Part shown: piece after piece, positions 15,182 to 23,145 of the stretch | Position numbering within the stretch: the first letter of the stretch is position 1 | How the letters are laid out: every line of letters begins with the position of its first letter | DNA from: an uncultured Prevotella sp. | GTDB lineage: Bacteria; Bacteroidota; Bacteroidia; Bacteroidales; Bacteroidaceae | DNA length: 44,645 nucleotides | Reading direction: 5' to 3' | NCBI GenBank assembly: GCA_946540435.1 | Contig: CAMNII010000018.1 | Span: 1 to 44,645 of the forward strand | Position numbers and translations under genes: made by a program | Notes under the pieces: model-generated | The model's input: the letters and a program-made list of their open reading frames with translations, nothing else | Database searches by the model: none | What the model was told of the DNA's origin: nothing

Positions 15182-18100
15182 TTATTTCTGATAAGCTATT
15201 TTCTTTCCGTTCTGGATGTATATGCCTTTCTTCATCGCTGTTTGTTGAGAACAGCACGTAGTGTTGACGCGGCGGCCCTGCAGGTCGTAGAGGAATGAGG
15301 AATGAGGGGTGAGGAGTGAGGAATGAGGCTGGGGGGTCGGGATGCCGGTGGTCGTGTCGCTGACGCGCTTCAGGCGGAAGTGGTCGGCCTTGAACCATCC
15401 CGAGGCGTCGAAGCCGGTGGTGGTCTCGCCGTTGCCCTCCATGTTGCCGGAGCGGATGCCGAGGGTGAGGTCGTCGCCGTCGGCCAGGTCGATATAGACG
15501 GTCATCTCCTGCATGATGAACTGGCTGTTGCTGCCTCCCGGGTAGCCGGCAAAGGTGTCGGCTTCGCCCTCTGTGCGGTTGAGCTGGTAGTCCTCGGGTC
15601 GACCGAAGTACTGCACGCTGCCCAGCGGGTTGGCCGTCGTGGCGGCGAACAGGCGGCAACGGCCGAGCTGTCCGCTCTGCACCCACAGGCGGCAGCGTAC
15701 CTGATAGCGGCCGCCTTCGAGACCCTTGACGGTCTGTGAGAGCTGGAAGTCGTCGGGCATGGGACCGCCCTGCTGATTGAACCAGCACACGTTCTGTCCG
15801 TGCTTGTTCAGGCCGTCGCTGTTCACACCGTAGGAGTTTCCGGGAAACGGACCGTTGATCTGCCAGCCGTAGGGCACGCCGCGCGAGGTGGTGCCGCTGG
15901 TGTTGGGCTGTCCGGAGGTGTTGAGCTCGAAGTCGGGGTTGACCAGGTGTTGGGCAGTGAATGTCAGGTCCTCGTCGCCGTTGTCCATCGGGATGGCGTC
16001 GACACGCTCGATGCGGAAGTTATCGACCTTGAACCATCCGGCAGGGTCGTTGGACGATGCCTGTGAGCCGTCTTTCTTCGTGCCGTCGGAGCGGATGCCC
16101 AGGCGCAGGCTCTCTCCCTCGCCGACGGTGACGAAGACCACCATCTCGTTCATGACGAACTTCGGTGAGATGTTCGAGTCGCCGCCGCCATAGCCTGCAA
16201 AGGTGGCTGCTTCGCCCTCGACGATGTTGCGGTCGTATTCGTCGCGGCTGCCGTAATACTGCACCACGCCGCCGTGTCCGGTCTCGCCATTGGCCGTGGA
16301 GGGTTCTGCAAACAGGCGGCAGTTGCCTTTCTGGTTGTATTGGTTCCAGAGCCAGCACGACACGCGGTAGATGCCGGGCTCGAGCAGGCTCTCGTCGACG
16401 GTCTGGAAGAGTTCAAAACCCTTGGAGAAGGGCAGCAGGCGGAACCAGCAGATGTTGTCGCCGAACTTCGTCGTGGCATCGTTGTTGATGCCGTAGGAGA
16501 CGCCGTTAATCGTTCCTGACGTCTGCCAGCCGTAGGGCACCTGTGTCTTGCGCTCCACACCGCCTGCGTTATAGGTCTCGGCATCGAGCATCTCGAAGCT
16601 GGGGTTGACGAGCAGCCGGTCTGTCAGGTCTTCCTCCTTCTCGGCCGGCACGACGGGGAACACGGTCAGGCGCAGCTCCGTACAGCCGTAGGGCACGAGG
16701 CGGATTGTTGCCGTCTCGTCCTTGGCAATGAGCACGTCGCTCAGCGGCAGGTTGGGGTTGCGGGTGCCGCCGTCGAGACCCCAGATGATTTCGCGCACGG
16801 GCAGGCTGATGGCTATCGGGGCGTTGTCCAGGTCGAAGGGATAGCCGTTGTCGAGCCGCTCCTTGTATATCTCGGTGACGAGTGCCGAAGCGTCGGTGGT
16901 CGCCTCGTCGATGCCGTAGTTGAAGGGTCCGTCGGGCGTGATGCTCCACGACTTGAAGTCGGGGTTCTCTGACTTCTTCCCGTTCATGTTCGAATAGACG
17001 GTGGTGTCCTCTGTCTTCTGCTGCGGGATGGCATAGGTGTAGAGCAGCGGCCCGCGCTCCACGTAGCGTCCCTGCCCCTCTGCCTCGACGATGCGTGTAT
17101 CCATGCCGAGGCTTAGCGTCACCACGTCGCCGTCGTGGAACGTGCGGTCGAGGGTGACGAAGGTCTGTGGCTCCAACGCCATGTTGACAGTCGTGCCGTT
17201 CACCTCGACGGCGGCCTCGGTGGCCCATCCGGGGATGCGGAACATGAAGGGGAAGGCTTTGTCCTCGGCCATGGAGAAGCGGAACGTGATGGTCCCGTCG
17301 AAGGGGTAGCGGGTGTCTTCTGTGATGGTCACCGCGGTGCCGCCTACGTCGAAGGTGGTCTTGTTGGGTGCATAGAGGGTGGCGATGATGGGGGAGGGGG
17401 TGCCGGCATTGTCTTTTCCGCGCATCCACAGCCGTGAGGCGAAGTTGGGCATGAAGCGGTTGACGTTGCCCACGCAGCATTCTGTCTCGTGGATTGGTCG
17501 GTAGGCCATCCAGGTCTTCCCGCGCTTGAAGGCGTTGTTGTCGGAGGTCCCCGTGCAGATCATCTGGTTCACCGACGAGAAATACTGCAGGGCCTTGAAG
17601 TCCTTGGTGATGGCGCCGAGGCCGGCGTTGAAGATGGCACGCTCCAGCCGGTCGGCCCATTCGGCCTGGCCGGTCACCTGGAGGAAGTAGCCCAGCGACC
17701 AGGTGTAGTCGGTGATGTCGCAGGTCTCATGGGCATAGTCGATGTCGCTCCCCATGGTGTATTCCGCACTGGTGTAGAGTCCGTCGGGCAGCAGGTGGTC
17801 GCGTTCCAGCTTCCGTTCGGCATTCATGGCCAGGTCGAGGTAGCGCTGCTCTCCCGTATATGCGTAGAGCAGGAGCGGTATCTTCAGCATCTCGGCATAG
17901 GTCACGCCGTGCATGAGGATGCTGCCCTGTGAGGCGGCCACGGAGGCATCCAGCTCGAAGCCGCCGAGGTCGTAGGCCTCCTTGGCCATCGTGAGCAGAC
18001 GCTCGTTCTTGGTGATGCCATAGACGAAGAGCATGCCTTCGAGGTTCACGATATGGCGGCGCCCGTTGGTGAGCAGTGATGTGTTCAGACTGAGGTAGTT

Positions 18101-18604
18101 GCGCTCCAGGGCATCAATGACAGAGGCGTCGCCGTGTGCCCAGTAGTCGGCCTGCATGGCGCGGAAGAAGACAGCCATCGGCCATAGCGACTCGATCTTC
18201 GCATTGCCCAGCCGACCGTTGTCCTGAGCGTGGCTGATGGTGTAGCTGATGCCTTCCTCACCCTTGCCGATGAGTGCCTCGTCGTCGAGCAGATAGCCCA
18301 GCCGCAGCAGACCGTCGGTATAGTAGGCGGTCTGCTCGTAGCGCCACCAGTCCTTGGCATCGGGGTTCTCGTTCTGACGCTCTATCTCGCCTGCCCACAG
18401 ACAGGTGTTATAGGGATAGGCCATGGCCTCGGGATGGCCCGTCAGCCCGTCGGCCTGCCGTTGCAGGAACTCCAGCAGCCAGCCCTGCGGCCGGATGTCG
18501 TCGATGAGTCCTTCGCGGAAGGCGGCATAGTCCTGAGCAACCGCAGAGGTTGACATGGATGCCAGCGCTGCGGCGATGAGCGAGAAGCGGAAGATTTTTT
18601 TCAT
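15182..18604 (-). CDS. GH127-like (DUF1680) beta-L-arabinofuranosidase with two repeated modules and T9SS tail
   Basis: A 1140-residue secreted enzyme. The start at 18,604 (MKKIFRFSLIAAALASMSTS) gives a clean signal peptide; the longer frame from 18,658 adds a non-signal prefix. The first ~640 residues match GH127/DUF1680. The thiolate-zinc site of the family is present: HETCD (E293, C295) and ETECCVGN (C376, C377, one of which is the nucleophile in characterised members). Known activities are beta-L-arabinofuranosidase and, for some, release of aceric acid from rhamnogalacturonan II. Two copies of the accessory module follow (about 658-868 and 877-1083), then a linker made by a heptamer array and a T9SS type A tail (YDLQGRRV..MKKGIYIQNGKKIAYQK). 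It is first in the operon and has a good promoter upstream. Confidence 0.88.
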   Translation of the reverse strand: MKKIFRFSLIAAALASMSTSAVAQDYAAFREGLIDDIRPQGWLLEFLQRQADGLTGHPEAMAYPYNTCLWAGEIERQNENPDAKDWWRYEQTAYYTDGLLRLGYLLDDEALIGKGEEGISYTISHAQDNGRLGNAKIESLWPMAVFFRAMQADYWAHGDASVIDALERNYLSLNTSLLTNGRRHIVNLEGMLFVYGITKNERLLTMAKEAYDLGGFELDASVAASQGSILMHGVTYAEMLKIPLLLYAYTGEQRYLDLAMNAERKLERDHLLPDGLYTSAEYTMGSDIDYAHETCDITDYTWSLGYFLQVTGQAEWADRLERAIFNAGLGAITKDFKALQYFSSVNQMICTGTSDNNAFKRGKTWMAYRPIHETECCVGNVNRFMPNFASRLWMRGKDNAGTPSPIIATLYAPNKTTFDVGGTAVTITEDTRYPFDGTITFRFSMAEDKAFPFMFRIPGWATEAAVEVNGTTVNMALEPQTFVTLDRTFHDGDVVTLSLGMDTRIVEAEGQGRYVERGPLLYTYAIPQQKTEDTTVYSNMNGKKSENPDFKSWSITPDGPFNYGIDEATTDASALVTEIYKERLDNGYPFDLDNAPIAISLPVREIIWGLDGGTRNPNLPLSDVLIAKDETATIRLVPYGCTELRLTVFPVVPAEKEEDLTDRLLVNPSFEMLDAETYNAGGVERKTQVPYGWQTSGTINGVSYGINNDATTKFGDNICWFRLLPFSKGFELFQTVDESLLEPGIYRVSCWLWNQYNQKGNCRLFAEPSTANGETGHGGVVQYYGSRDEYDRNIVEGEAATFAGYGGGDSNISPKFVMNEMVVFVTVGEGESLRLGIRSDGTKKDGSQASSNDPAGWFKVDNFRIERVDAIPMDNGDEDLTFTAQHLVNPDFELNTSGQPNTSGTTSRGVPYGWQINGPFPGNSYGVNSDGLNKHGQNVCWFNQQGGPMPDDFQLSQTVKGLEGGRYQVRCRLWVQSGQLGRCRLFAATTANPLGSVQYFGRPEDYQLNRTEGEADTFAGYPGGSNSQFIMQEMTVYIDLADGDDLTLGIRSGNMEGNGETTTGFDASGWFKADHFRLKRVSDTTTGIPTPQPHSSLLTPHSSFLYDLQGRRVNTTCCSQQTAMKKGIYIQNGKKIAYQK
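15290..15324. repeat. Heptamer array in the linker before the GH127 sorting tail
   Basis: Five 7-mers on the plus strand: GAGGAAT, GAGGAAT, GAGGGGT, GAGGAGT, GAGGAAT, then a partial sixth. On the minus strand they code HSSLLTPHSSFL, directly before YDLQGRR. The repeat sequence differs from that in GH115, but the length (five units) and position are the same. Confidence 0.95.
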
Positions 18605-18676
18605 TACCTTTGGTTTTTGAGTGTTTAAGATTTGGAGAGGTTTATGGCTTTGAGGCATTTCCTTTGTTTATGGTTG

Positions 18677-18708
18677 CAAAGATACGGTTTTTTCTCAAAC
18701 CATACAAT
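18677..18708 (-). promoter_or_regulatory. Bacteroidota promoter of the GH127-FAD-GH115 operon
   Basis: On the minus strand: ATTG (18705-18708), a 20-base spacer, then TATCTTTG (18677-18684), a full match to the TAnnTTTG element. Transcription should start about 65-70 bases before the GH127 ATG at 18,604. Confidence 0.75.
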
Positions 18709-19257
18709 ATTATATAGGATGAAACCTTACGTAAACGTTTGCGAAGCCCGTCCCTCCTCCTTTCGTCCTTTAACTTCGTTGACTTCCCTTTAGCTTGGCA
18801 TGGCAGAAGTTCACTTCGTTCTGCTCTCGCTTTTCAGAAAGTTCGTGTTTTTCGTTTCTTTCGATGTTCCCTCCTTTCACATGCGCACATCTCCATAGGT
18901 TTTATAACATCGAAAGGCACGAAAGGTACTAATGTTTTTCATGATGCCGAGGCATCATAGATTTTAATAGATTTTTGTGAGATTTTCTAAGATTTGACTT
19001 TGTCTTCCTCCTCCTTGCATGGCAAAGCTCAAACGAGTTTGGCTCTGCACTTGCTTTGTTCGTCGGTTCTGCGCGAAGCGCATCCCCATTTATTCGTGTC
19101 TTTCGATGTTTAAGTCTCCAAAAATCATCAGGAATATAATAAAAATATGTCATCGGATTGCGCAGATTTATCGGATTATGATGCCGAGACCTCATTGTTT
19201 TTTAATAGGTTTTTGCCTGACACCAATTGCAGGAAACAGCGGTTCGGTGGTGGCGAG
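18709..19257. other. Gene-free region with degenerate internal duplication
   Basis: No ORF here has recognisable protein features. Two stretches share word order: TGGCATGGCAGAAG (about 18797) and TTGCATGGCAAAGC (about 19016); CTTTCGATGTTCCC (about 18859) and CTTTCGATGTTTAA (about 19100); GATGCCGAGGCATC (about 18943) and GATGCCGAGACCTC (about 19181), the last pair each followed by a TTTTAATAG-like stretch. It looks like an eroded direct repeat of roughly 220-240 bases. Confidence 0.5.
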
Positions 19258-19359
19258 GGTAAGGACCGGCACTGTCGATGGTAAGCATCGTCCGACCAAA
19301 TTCGCCCATTTTGGTCACCAAATTCGCCGATTTTGGTCAGCAAATTCGCCGATTTTGCT
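19258..19359 (+). repeat. 22-bp iterated array, left copy (two X units, three palindromic Y units)
   Basis: Strict 22-bp spacing. X units start GGTAAGGACCGG (19258) and GGTAAGCATCGT (19280). Three 21-base imperfect palindromes follow at 19295, 19317 and 19339; each has ACCAAATTCG or AGCAAATTCG on the left and ATTTTGGT or ATTTTGCT on the right. From GGTAAG to the first palindrome is 15 bases, exactly as in the copy at 42859-42982. Confidence 0.9.
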
Positions 19360-19372
19360 TTCACGATACTTG

Positions 19373-19460
19373 CTTTCGTGCGTGGAGGAACAGGATTTTG
19401 TATGAGGGGTGACTGGCTTTCGTATGAGGGGTGATAGGCTTTCGTGCGTGGGTGAACTGG
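19373..19460 (+). repeat. Second 22-bp tandem array (four units)
   Basis: Four 22-bp units start at 19373, 19395, 19417 and 19439, built on CTTTCGT..G.GGGTGA..GG. The sequence differs from the palindromic array but the period is identical. It lies between that array and the terminator at 19513-19549. Not protein coding as far as can be seen. Confidence 0.85.
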
Positions 19461-19512
19461 CTTTTAGAGGCAAGGATTTGCACGCTCTGGTGTGCCGGGT
19501 TGGACAACGGAA

Positions 19513-19549
19513 AAGGCTCCTGTCTGCTTGTTGTGCAGACAGGAGCCTT
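19513..19549 (-). terminator. Rho-independent terminator of the 19.6-22.8 kb genes
   Basis: Perfect 15-bp stem: AAGGCTCCTGTCTGC (19513-19527) and GCAGACAGGAGCCTT (19535-19549), 7-base loop, followed on the minus strand by TT after the arm's own TT (CCTTTTCC). It lies about 28 bases after the small gene's stop. Confidence 0.85.
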
Positions 19550-19576
19550 CACTATTGTTTCAGGAAGCCGGTGGGT

Positions 19577-19786
19577 TTAGTCCCAGAGCGACTGGCTGCT
19601 CACGGTGTTTTGTGCAGCATTGGCTTCCATTTCTTCGTCGTAGTAGTCTTGGCCGTCGTCGACGAACATTCTTGACTTGCGTGATGAGTCAACACCAGTG
19701 CCGTTCATCCCTAATGATGTGGCGTTCAATACGACGGGCGCCATCTTCCATGCGATGGTGCTTGGTGCTATATAGTTCTTTTTCAT
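19577..19786 (-). CDS. Small 69-residue protein of unknown function
   Basis: Function not recognised. The protein starts MKKNYIAPSTIAWKMAPVV, continues NATSLGMNGTGVD and has an acidic, Tyr-rich middle (FVDDGQDYYDEEMEA). It has no hydrophobic core and no cysteine. The 'MKK-Y-x-P-S' opening resembles a loose set of small Prevotella/Bacteroides proteins coded beside large surface proteins. It lies 42 bases after the surface-protein gene on the same strand and right before a strong terminator, so co-transcription is likely. It could be a peptide precursor or an accessory protein, but no modifying enzyme is in the window. Confidence 0.65.
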   Translation of the reverse strand: MKKNYIAPSTIAWKMAPVVLNATSLGMNGTGVDSSRKSRMFVDDGQDYYDEEMEANAAQNTVSSQSLWD

Positions 19787-19828
19787 AGTGTTATACTTTT
19801 ATTGTTAGTCACTGATCATTTGGATACC

Positions 19829-22681
19829 TTATTTCACGATGACGGTTCTGGTCTGGCCGTTAGCCATGCGGACGATGTTCACGCCCTTCTCCAGCTGTTG
19901 CATGCGCTGACCCTTGGCATTGTAAACCTCGACGGCAGCAGCTGCTGCGCCAACGCCGTTGATGCCGGTCTCGTCGCCGAAGATGATGCTCAGGCCGCGT
20001 GCGCCGCTACCTGCCTCGAGATAGGCGCGGAAGGGATAGACCTCGGCTGCATCGGAGGTGATGCCGAACTCAGTTCCTTCGGGGTTGAGCTTGTACTTGC
20101 CGGCTCCGATGGTCGTGGTGGCGTAGGAACCCTTCAGGTCGCCCGTGTTAACGGGTACGAGGGCGAACGGTGTTGCGGCGTCGATGTTGATGTCCCATGT
20201 GCCAGTGTAGTCGGCGGGGAACTCGACGAGGCAGGGCTGTCCGGCGGCCACCTCGGTGACTTCGGTAATCTTCACGCTGGTAGCTCCGATATCACCTGTG
20301 GTGTAGATCTTTGCTCCTGTGGGCAGCATGGTGCTGGTCAGTGCGAAGGGCAGGCATACGGTGTTGAAGCCAGCCACGTTGGCACGGCTGTAGCTCACCT
20401 TCTGTGCGGTCACGCTGACGGCTCCTGTGGGCATGTTGAAGTTGTCGCAGAGGTCGTTGATGACGACGTTGCCGGCGGTGATGACGTTAGCCTCGTTGTT
20501 GAAGTATACGGTGTTCGTTCCGTCCCATTTTGCGCCGTAGACGGCATTGCTGGTGGTGAAGGGTACGGGGTTGGCGTCGGTGCCGAGCGTCTGGTGCCAT
20601 GTGCCGGCGTCAGTGCTGCCGTTGAGGAGGTAAGCCAGCTGACCGCTTGCCATGTCCACATCGGTGAATGCTGTAGCTTGTACACCATCTATGTCGTATA
20701 GGTTTTCAGCTTGAGCATCACCCTTGCGGTACATGCGGTTGGTTCCGTCCTGTCCGGCAACTGTTCCGCTGTTGAAACAGTTCCGAATGACTGATGAGTT
20801 GGAGCCCATCCATCCGCAGATGGCAGCACTCTCTCTTCCGCCCGTGACGGCTCCGGTGTTGTAGCAGTTGGTAATGCTTACTTGTGATGTTGAACAGCCT
20901 AAGATACCGGCAGCATTGGCTCCGGTGCCTGTGACGGTGGCCTCATTGCCGCAATTACGTACAATAACGCTATTGCCACTATTATAGGCGAGGATACCTG
21001 CTATATAATCAACACCCTTGATGGTGCAGGTGGCATCCATGATGAGGTTCTCAATGATAGCTCCGTCTTTAGTTTCAGCAAACAGTCCTTGCTTGTTATA
21101 TCCGGCATTGCCCGAGAGGTCGAGGTTCTGGATGCGGTGTCCTTGTCCGTTGAAATGTCCTTTGAACTCATGGCCAGCCTGTCCGATAGGCGTGTAGCCT
21201 GTTATGCCGGTCATGTCGATGTCGTTCATGAGTTGTCCGTTAGCCGAGGCATTCTCGTTGTTGACGAGGCAGGAGAACCACTTCATCTGATACTTCGTTG
21301 AGATTTCATAGATGCCACTTCCGTTGTCTGTCATGAAACCGGGCTGATAGGTGTCGCAGTAGGTGCAGAAACCATTGGCAAAGTCGTGGTCGTCGCGAGT
21401 GGAACCGGCAACGTTGCTGTATACGCTGGAGCCTTTGGATGTTCCGTCGCAGTGGAGTTCGCCGTTGGCATAGACCAAGGTCTCGGCAGTTCCGAAGGGT
21501 ATGGGATATGCATCTTTCGGGTCAGTGAGTTTCTGGTGCCATGTGCCGGCATCAGCATTGCCGTTAAGCATGAAAGCAAGCTCGCCAGTAGCGAGTAAGG
21601 CGGGATCAACCTTTGTTCCTTGCGTGTAGGAATCAACTCCAGTGGCATCGTAGCAGTTGGTAGGTGTGACAGCACCTGTGTTGCGATACAGATTGCAGTT
21701 ATTCTCCATGTTAGAGATGGTGCCGCTATTGTAGCAATTGGTGAAGGTAGTCCCTCCTTGCGTCCAGCCGGCGAAGGCTGCGCACTGACCATCTTGTCCG
21801 ATAACATTACCCAGGTTGGCGCAGTTGGTGGCTATAATTTTAGTTCCGTCCTCTGCGGCTCCAACAAAACCAGATGCATTGGCATTGGTGTCGCCAGTAG
21901 CTCGCACATTGGCCTTGTTGACAACATTGGTCAGCGTGATTTCGCCACCATCACGGGCGAAACCGATAAGACCTGCAATTTTCTGTTCACCCGTAAAGGA
22001 ACCGTCCACCAAAAGATGATGGATGAAGGTTCCACCGGTTGCATATCTGCAGAGTCCCAGGTTTTTGTTTGCTCCAATCACGTTGATACCGCTCAGTGTA
22101 TGTCCGGCGCCATCAAATTCTCCTTTAAACTTGAATTTGTCGCAAGCAAGCGGGAAGAAGCCATCGGTGGTGAAGTCGAGGTCAGCGGTCATGCGTGCCT
22201 TGAGTGTGTTTTCACCTGATGTGACTGAACCAGCATACCAATAGTAGTCAGCCACGCCGCCCAGCAGATAGTAGTCTCCGTCTTTTGTCGGCTCTGAGAG
22301 CTTCTCTGCCTTAATCTTAAGGGTGTTGGTATTGATGGTTACCTTGTAGATGCCTTCCTCGGCAACACAGAATTTATAGTCGCCTGTACCATTAGTTGAC
22401 AGGTTTGACCATTCCGAGGTGAGCACCGTTCCCTGTGCGGGAGCCCAGTAGCCTTCCCATCCATCGTTAGAATTTGGAATCTTGAAGCGGCCGGCGTCAC
22501 CCTCACCGGTAGTGATTTTTCCGCACCAAATCCATACGTTCTCAGCAACATTTACCATGGCAACTGGAGTGCGATTATATTCGCCTGAATTCCAACCACT
22601 GGCAGTGCAGCCGCCAACGAGTAAATGGTCTTCGGCTTTAGCCGTCGTACTACCCAGGCACATCAGCAGTGCCACAAGCAT
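19829..22681 (-). CDS. GLUG/beta-helix surface protein with T9SS-type tail; true start probably upstream, out of frame
   Basis: A 950-residue ORF from the first in-frame ATG. It has GLUG-like beta-helix repeats: FDGAGHTLSGINVIG, FNGQGHRIQNLDLSG, VRNCGNEATVTGTGANAAGI and ITNCYNTGAVTGGRESAAI. One DxDC-type insert (HDFANGFCTYCDTYQ) precedes a YEISTKYQMKWFSCLVN block. An Ig-like stretch with a GLPV-type core (AGFNTVCLPFALTSTMLPTG) follows, and the end (VEVYNAKGQRMQQLEKGVNI..) is a T9SS type A sorting tail. The annotated start leaves only MLVALLMCLGSTTAKA, a signal peptide with no positive N-region. The positive residues (KNLSSKRS) are coded in frame just upstream, beyond a G7 tract; one extra G would join a 51-residue leader from ATG 22,785. 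Paralogue of the protein at 39.7 kb. Ligand unknown. Confidence 0.8.
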   Translation of the reverse strand: MLVALLMCLGSTTAKAEDHLLVGGCTASGWNSGEYNRTPVAMVNVAENVWIWCGKITTGEGDAGRFKIPNSNDGWEGYWAPAQGTVLTSEWSNLSTNGTGDYKFCVAEEGIYKVTINTNTLKIKAEKLSEPTKDGDYYLLGGVADYYWYAGSVTSGENTLKARMTADLDFTTDGFFPLACDKFKFKGEFDGAGHTLSGINVIGANKNLGLCRYATGGTFIHHLLVDGSFTGEQKIAGLIGFARDGGEITLTNVVNKANVRATGDTNANASGFVGAAEDGTKIIATNCANLGNVIGQDGQCAAFAGWTQGGTTFTNCYNSGTISNMENNCNLYRNTGAVTPTNCYDATGVDSYTQGTKVDPALLATGELAFMLNGNADAGTWHQKLTDPKDAYPIPFGTAETLVYANGELHCDGTSKGSSVYSNVAGSTRDDHDFANGFCTYCDTYQPGFMTDNGSGIYEISTKYQMKWFSCLVNNENASANGQLMNDIDMTGITGYTPIGQAGHEFKGHFNGQGHRIQNLDLSGNAGYNKQGLFAETKDGAIIENLIMDATCTIKGVDYIAGILAYNSGNSVIVRNCGNEATVTGTGANAAGILGCSTSQVSITNCYNTGAVTGGRESAAICGWMGSNSSVIRNCFNSGTVAGQDGTNRMYRKGDAQAENLYDIDGVQATAFTDVDMASGQLAYLLNGSTDAGTWHQTLGTDANPVPFTTSNAVYGAKWDGTNTVYFNNEANVITAGNVVINDLCDNFNMPTGAVSVTAQKVSYSRANVAGFNTVCLPFALTSTMLPTGAKIYTTGDIGATSVKITEVTEVAAGQPCLVEFPADYTGTWDINIDAATPFALVPVNTGDLKGSYATTTIGAGKYKLNPEGTEFGITSDAAEVYPFRAYLEAGSGARGLSIIFGDETGINGVGAAAAAVEVYNAKGQRMQQLEKGVNIVRMANGQTRTVIVK

Positions 22682-22716
22682 TAAATTAGTAAGACTACGC
22701 TTAGAAGAAAGATTCT

Positions 22717-22785
22717 TTACCCCCCCACTATAGCGGCAGAGAGTAATAGTAGCCCTTTCATTTTGTTAAAAATTCTAATGTTCAT
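22717..22785 (-). other. Out-of-frame leader ORF ending at a G7 tract
   Basis: On the minus strand an ATG at 22,785 opens MNIRIFNKMKGLLLLSAAI.. and stops after 22 residues at TAA (22717-22719), right after seven consecutive G (plus-strand C7 at 22720-22726). With eight G this frame would run without a stop into the surface-protein gene. Either slipped-strand variation or a sequencing/assembly error in the homopolymer could explain it. Confidence 0.65.
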
Positions 22786-22845
22786 AAGTTTTTATATTAT
22801 TGGTTTAAATAAAATTGGCAGTAATTGTAATTGTTATGCAACCTG

Positions 22846-22853
22846 CAAATTTA
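22846..22853 (-). promoter_or_regulatory. Possible -7 element for the surface-protein gene
   Basis: TAAATTTG on the minus strand, matching TAnnTTTG, about 60 bases before the upstream ATG at 22,785. No good -33 word is seen at 19-21 bases, so confidence is modest. It supports the view that translation starts at 22,785 rather than 22,681. Confidence 0.4.
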
Positions 22854-23110
22854 ATTGTTTTTTTTGTTATTAGTTCATCTGGAGAAAGGTATTTGAGGGA
22901 AATTAACTTTTTTTACTAAATTGGGAAGGCCTGCAGGTGAGTCTCCAGCGGCGTCGGTCATGCCGAAAGGAAAGGGTGACTTTTGCTGCCTTTTTCGTTT
23001 TTTAGCGTCGTTGCGTTTGGAGTGAAGGACATTGGAAGACGGTTTTGGGGTTGCACAAAAGGGGTGTTTTGCGCAAAAATGTAACTTTTTTATCGAAAAA
23101 GGAAAAATTT

Positions 23111-23135
23111 GTGGGGAAAAGTGGAGTGAAGTGGG
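23111..23135 (+). promoter_or_regulatory. Probable MraZ operator: three 10-bp-spaced GTGGG/A boxes
   Basis: GTGGG (23111), GTGGA (23121) and GTGGG (23131), each separated by exactly five bases. Known MraZ sites are direct repeats of TGGG/GTGG words with a 10-bp period just upstream of mraZ. Here they end 10 bases before the -7-like element, where a bound MraZ would block RNA polymerase, suggesting autoregulation of the dcw operon. Confidence 0.8.
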
Positions 23136-23145
23136 GAATTTTTTA

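Noticed and set aside
19176..19364. 62-residue minus-strand ORF with a KIGEFGDQNGRIW stretch, and a similar one at 42739-42966 (KIGYFGHQNKLFW)
   Set aside because: The peptide likeness comes from translating the shared 22-bp array; the surrounding residues are unrelated. Such ORFs may be misannotated as hypothetical proteins.
19019..19405. 128-residue plus-strand ORF in the gene-free stretch
   Set aside because: It runs through degenerate repeats and the 22-bp array, has no protein-like pattern and no promoter.
19258..19460. 22-bp arrays considered as a CRISPR
   Set aside because: Units are directly adjacent with no unique spacers of 30-40 bases, and no cas genes are present.
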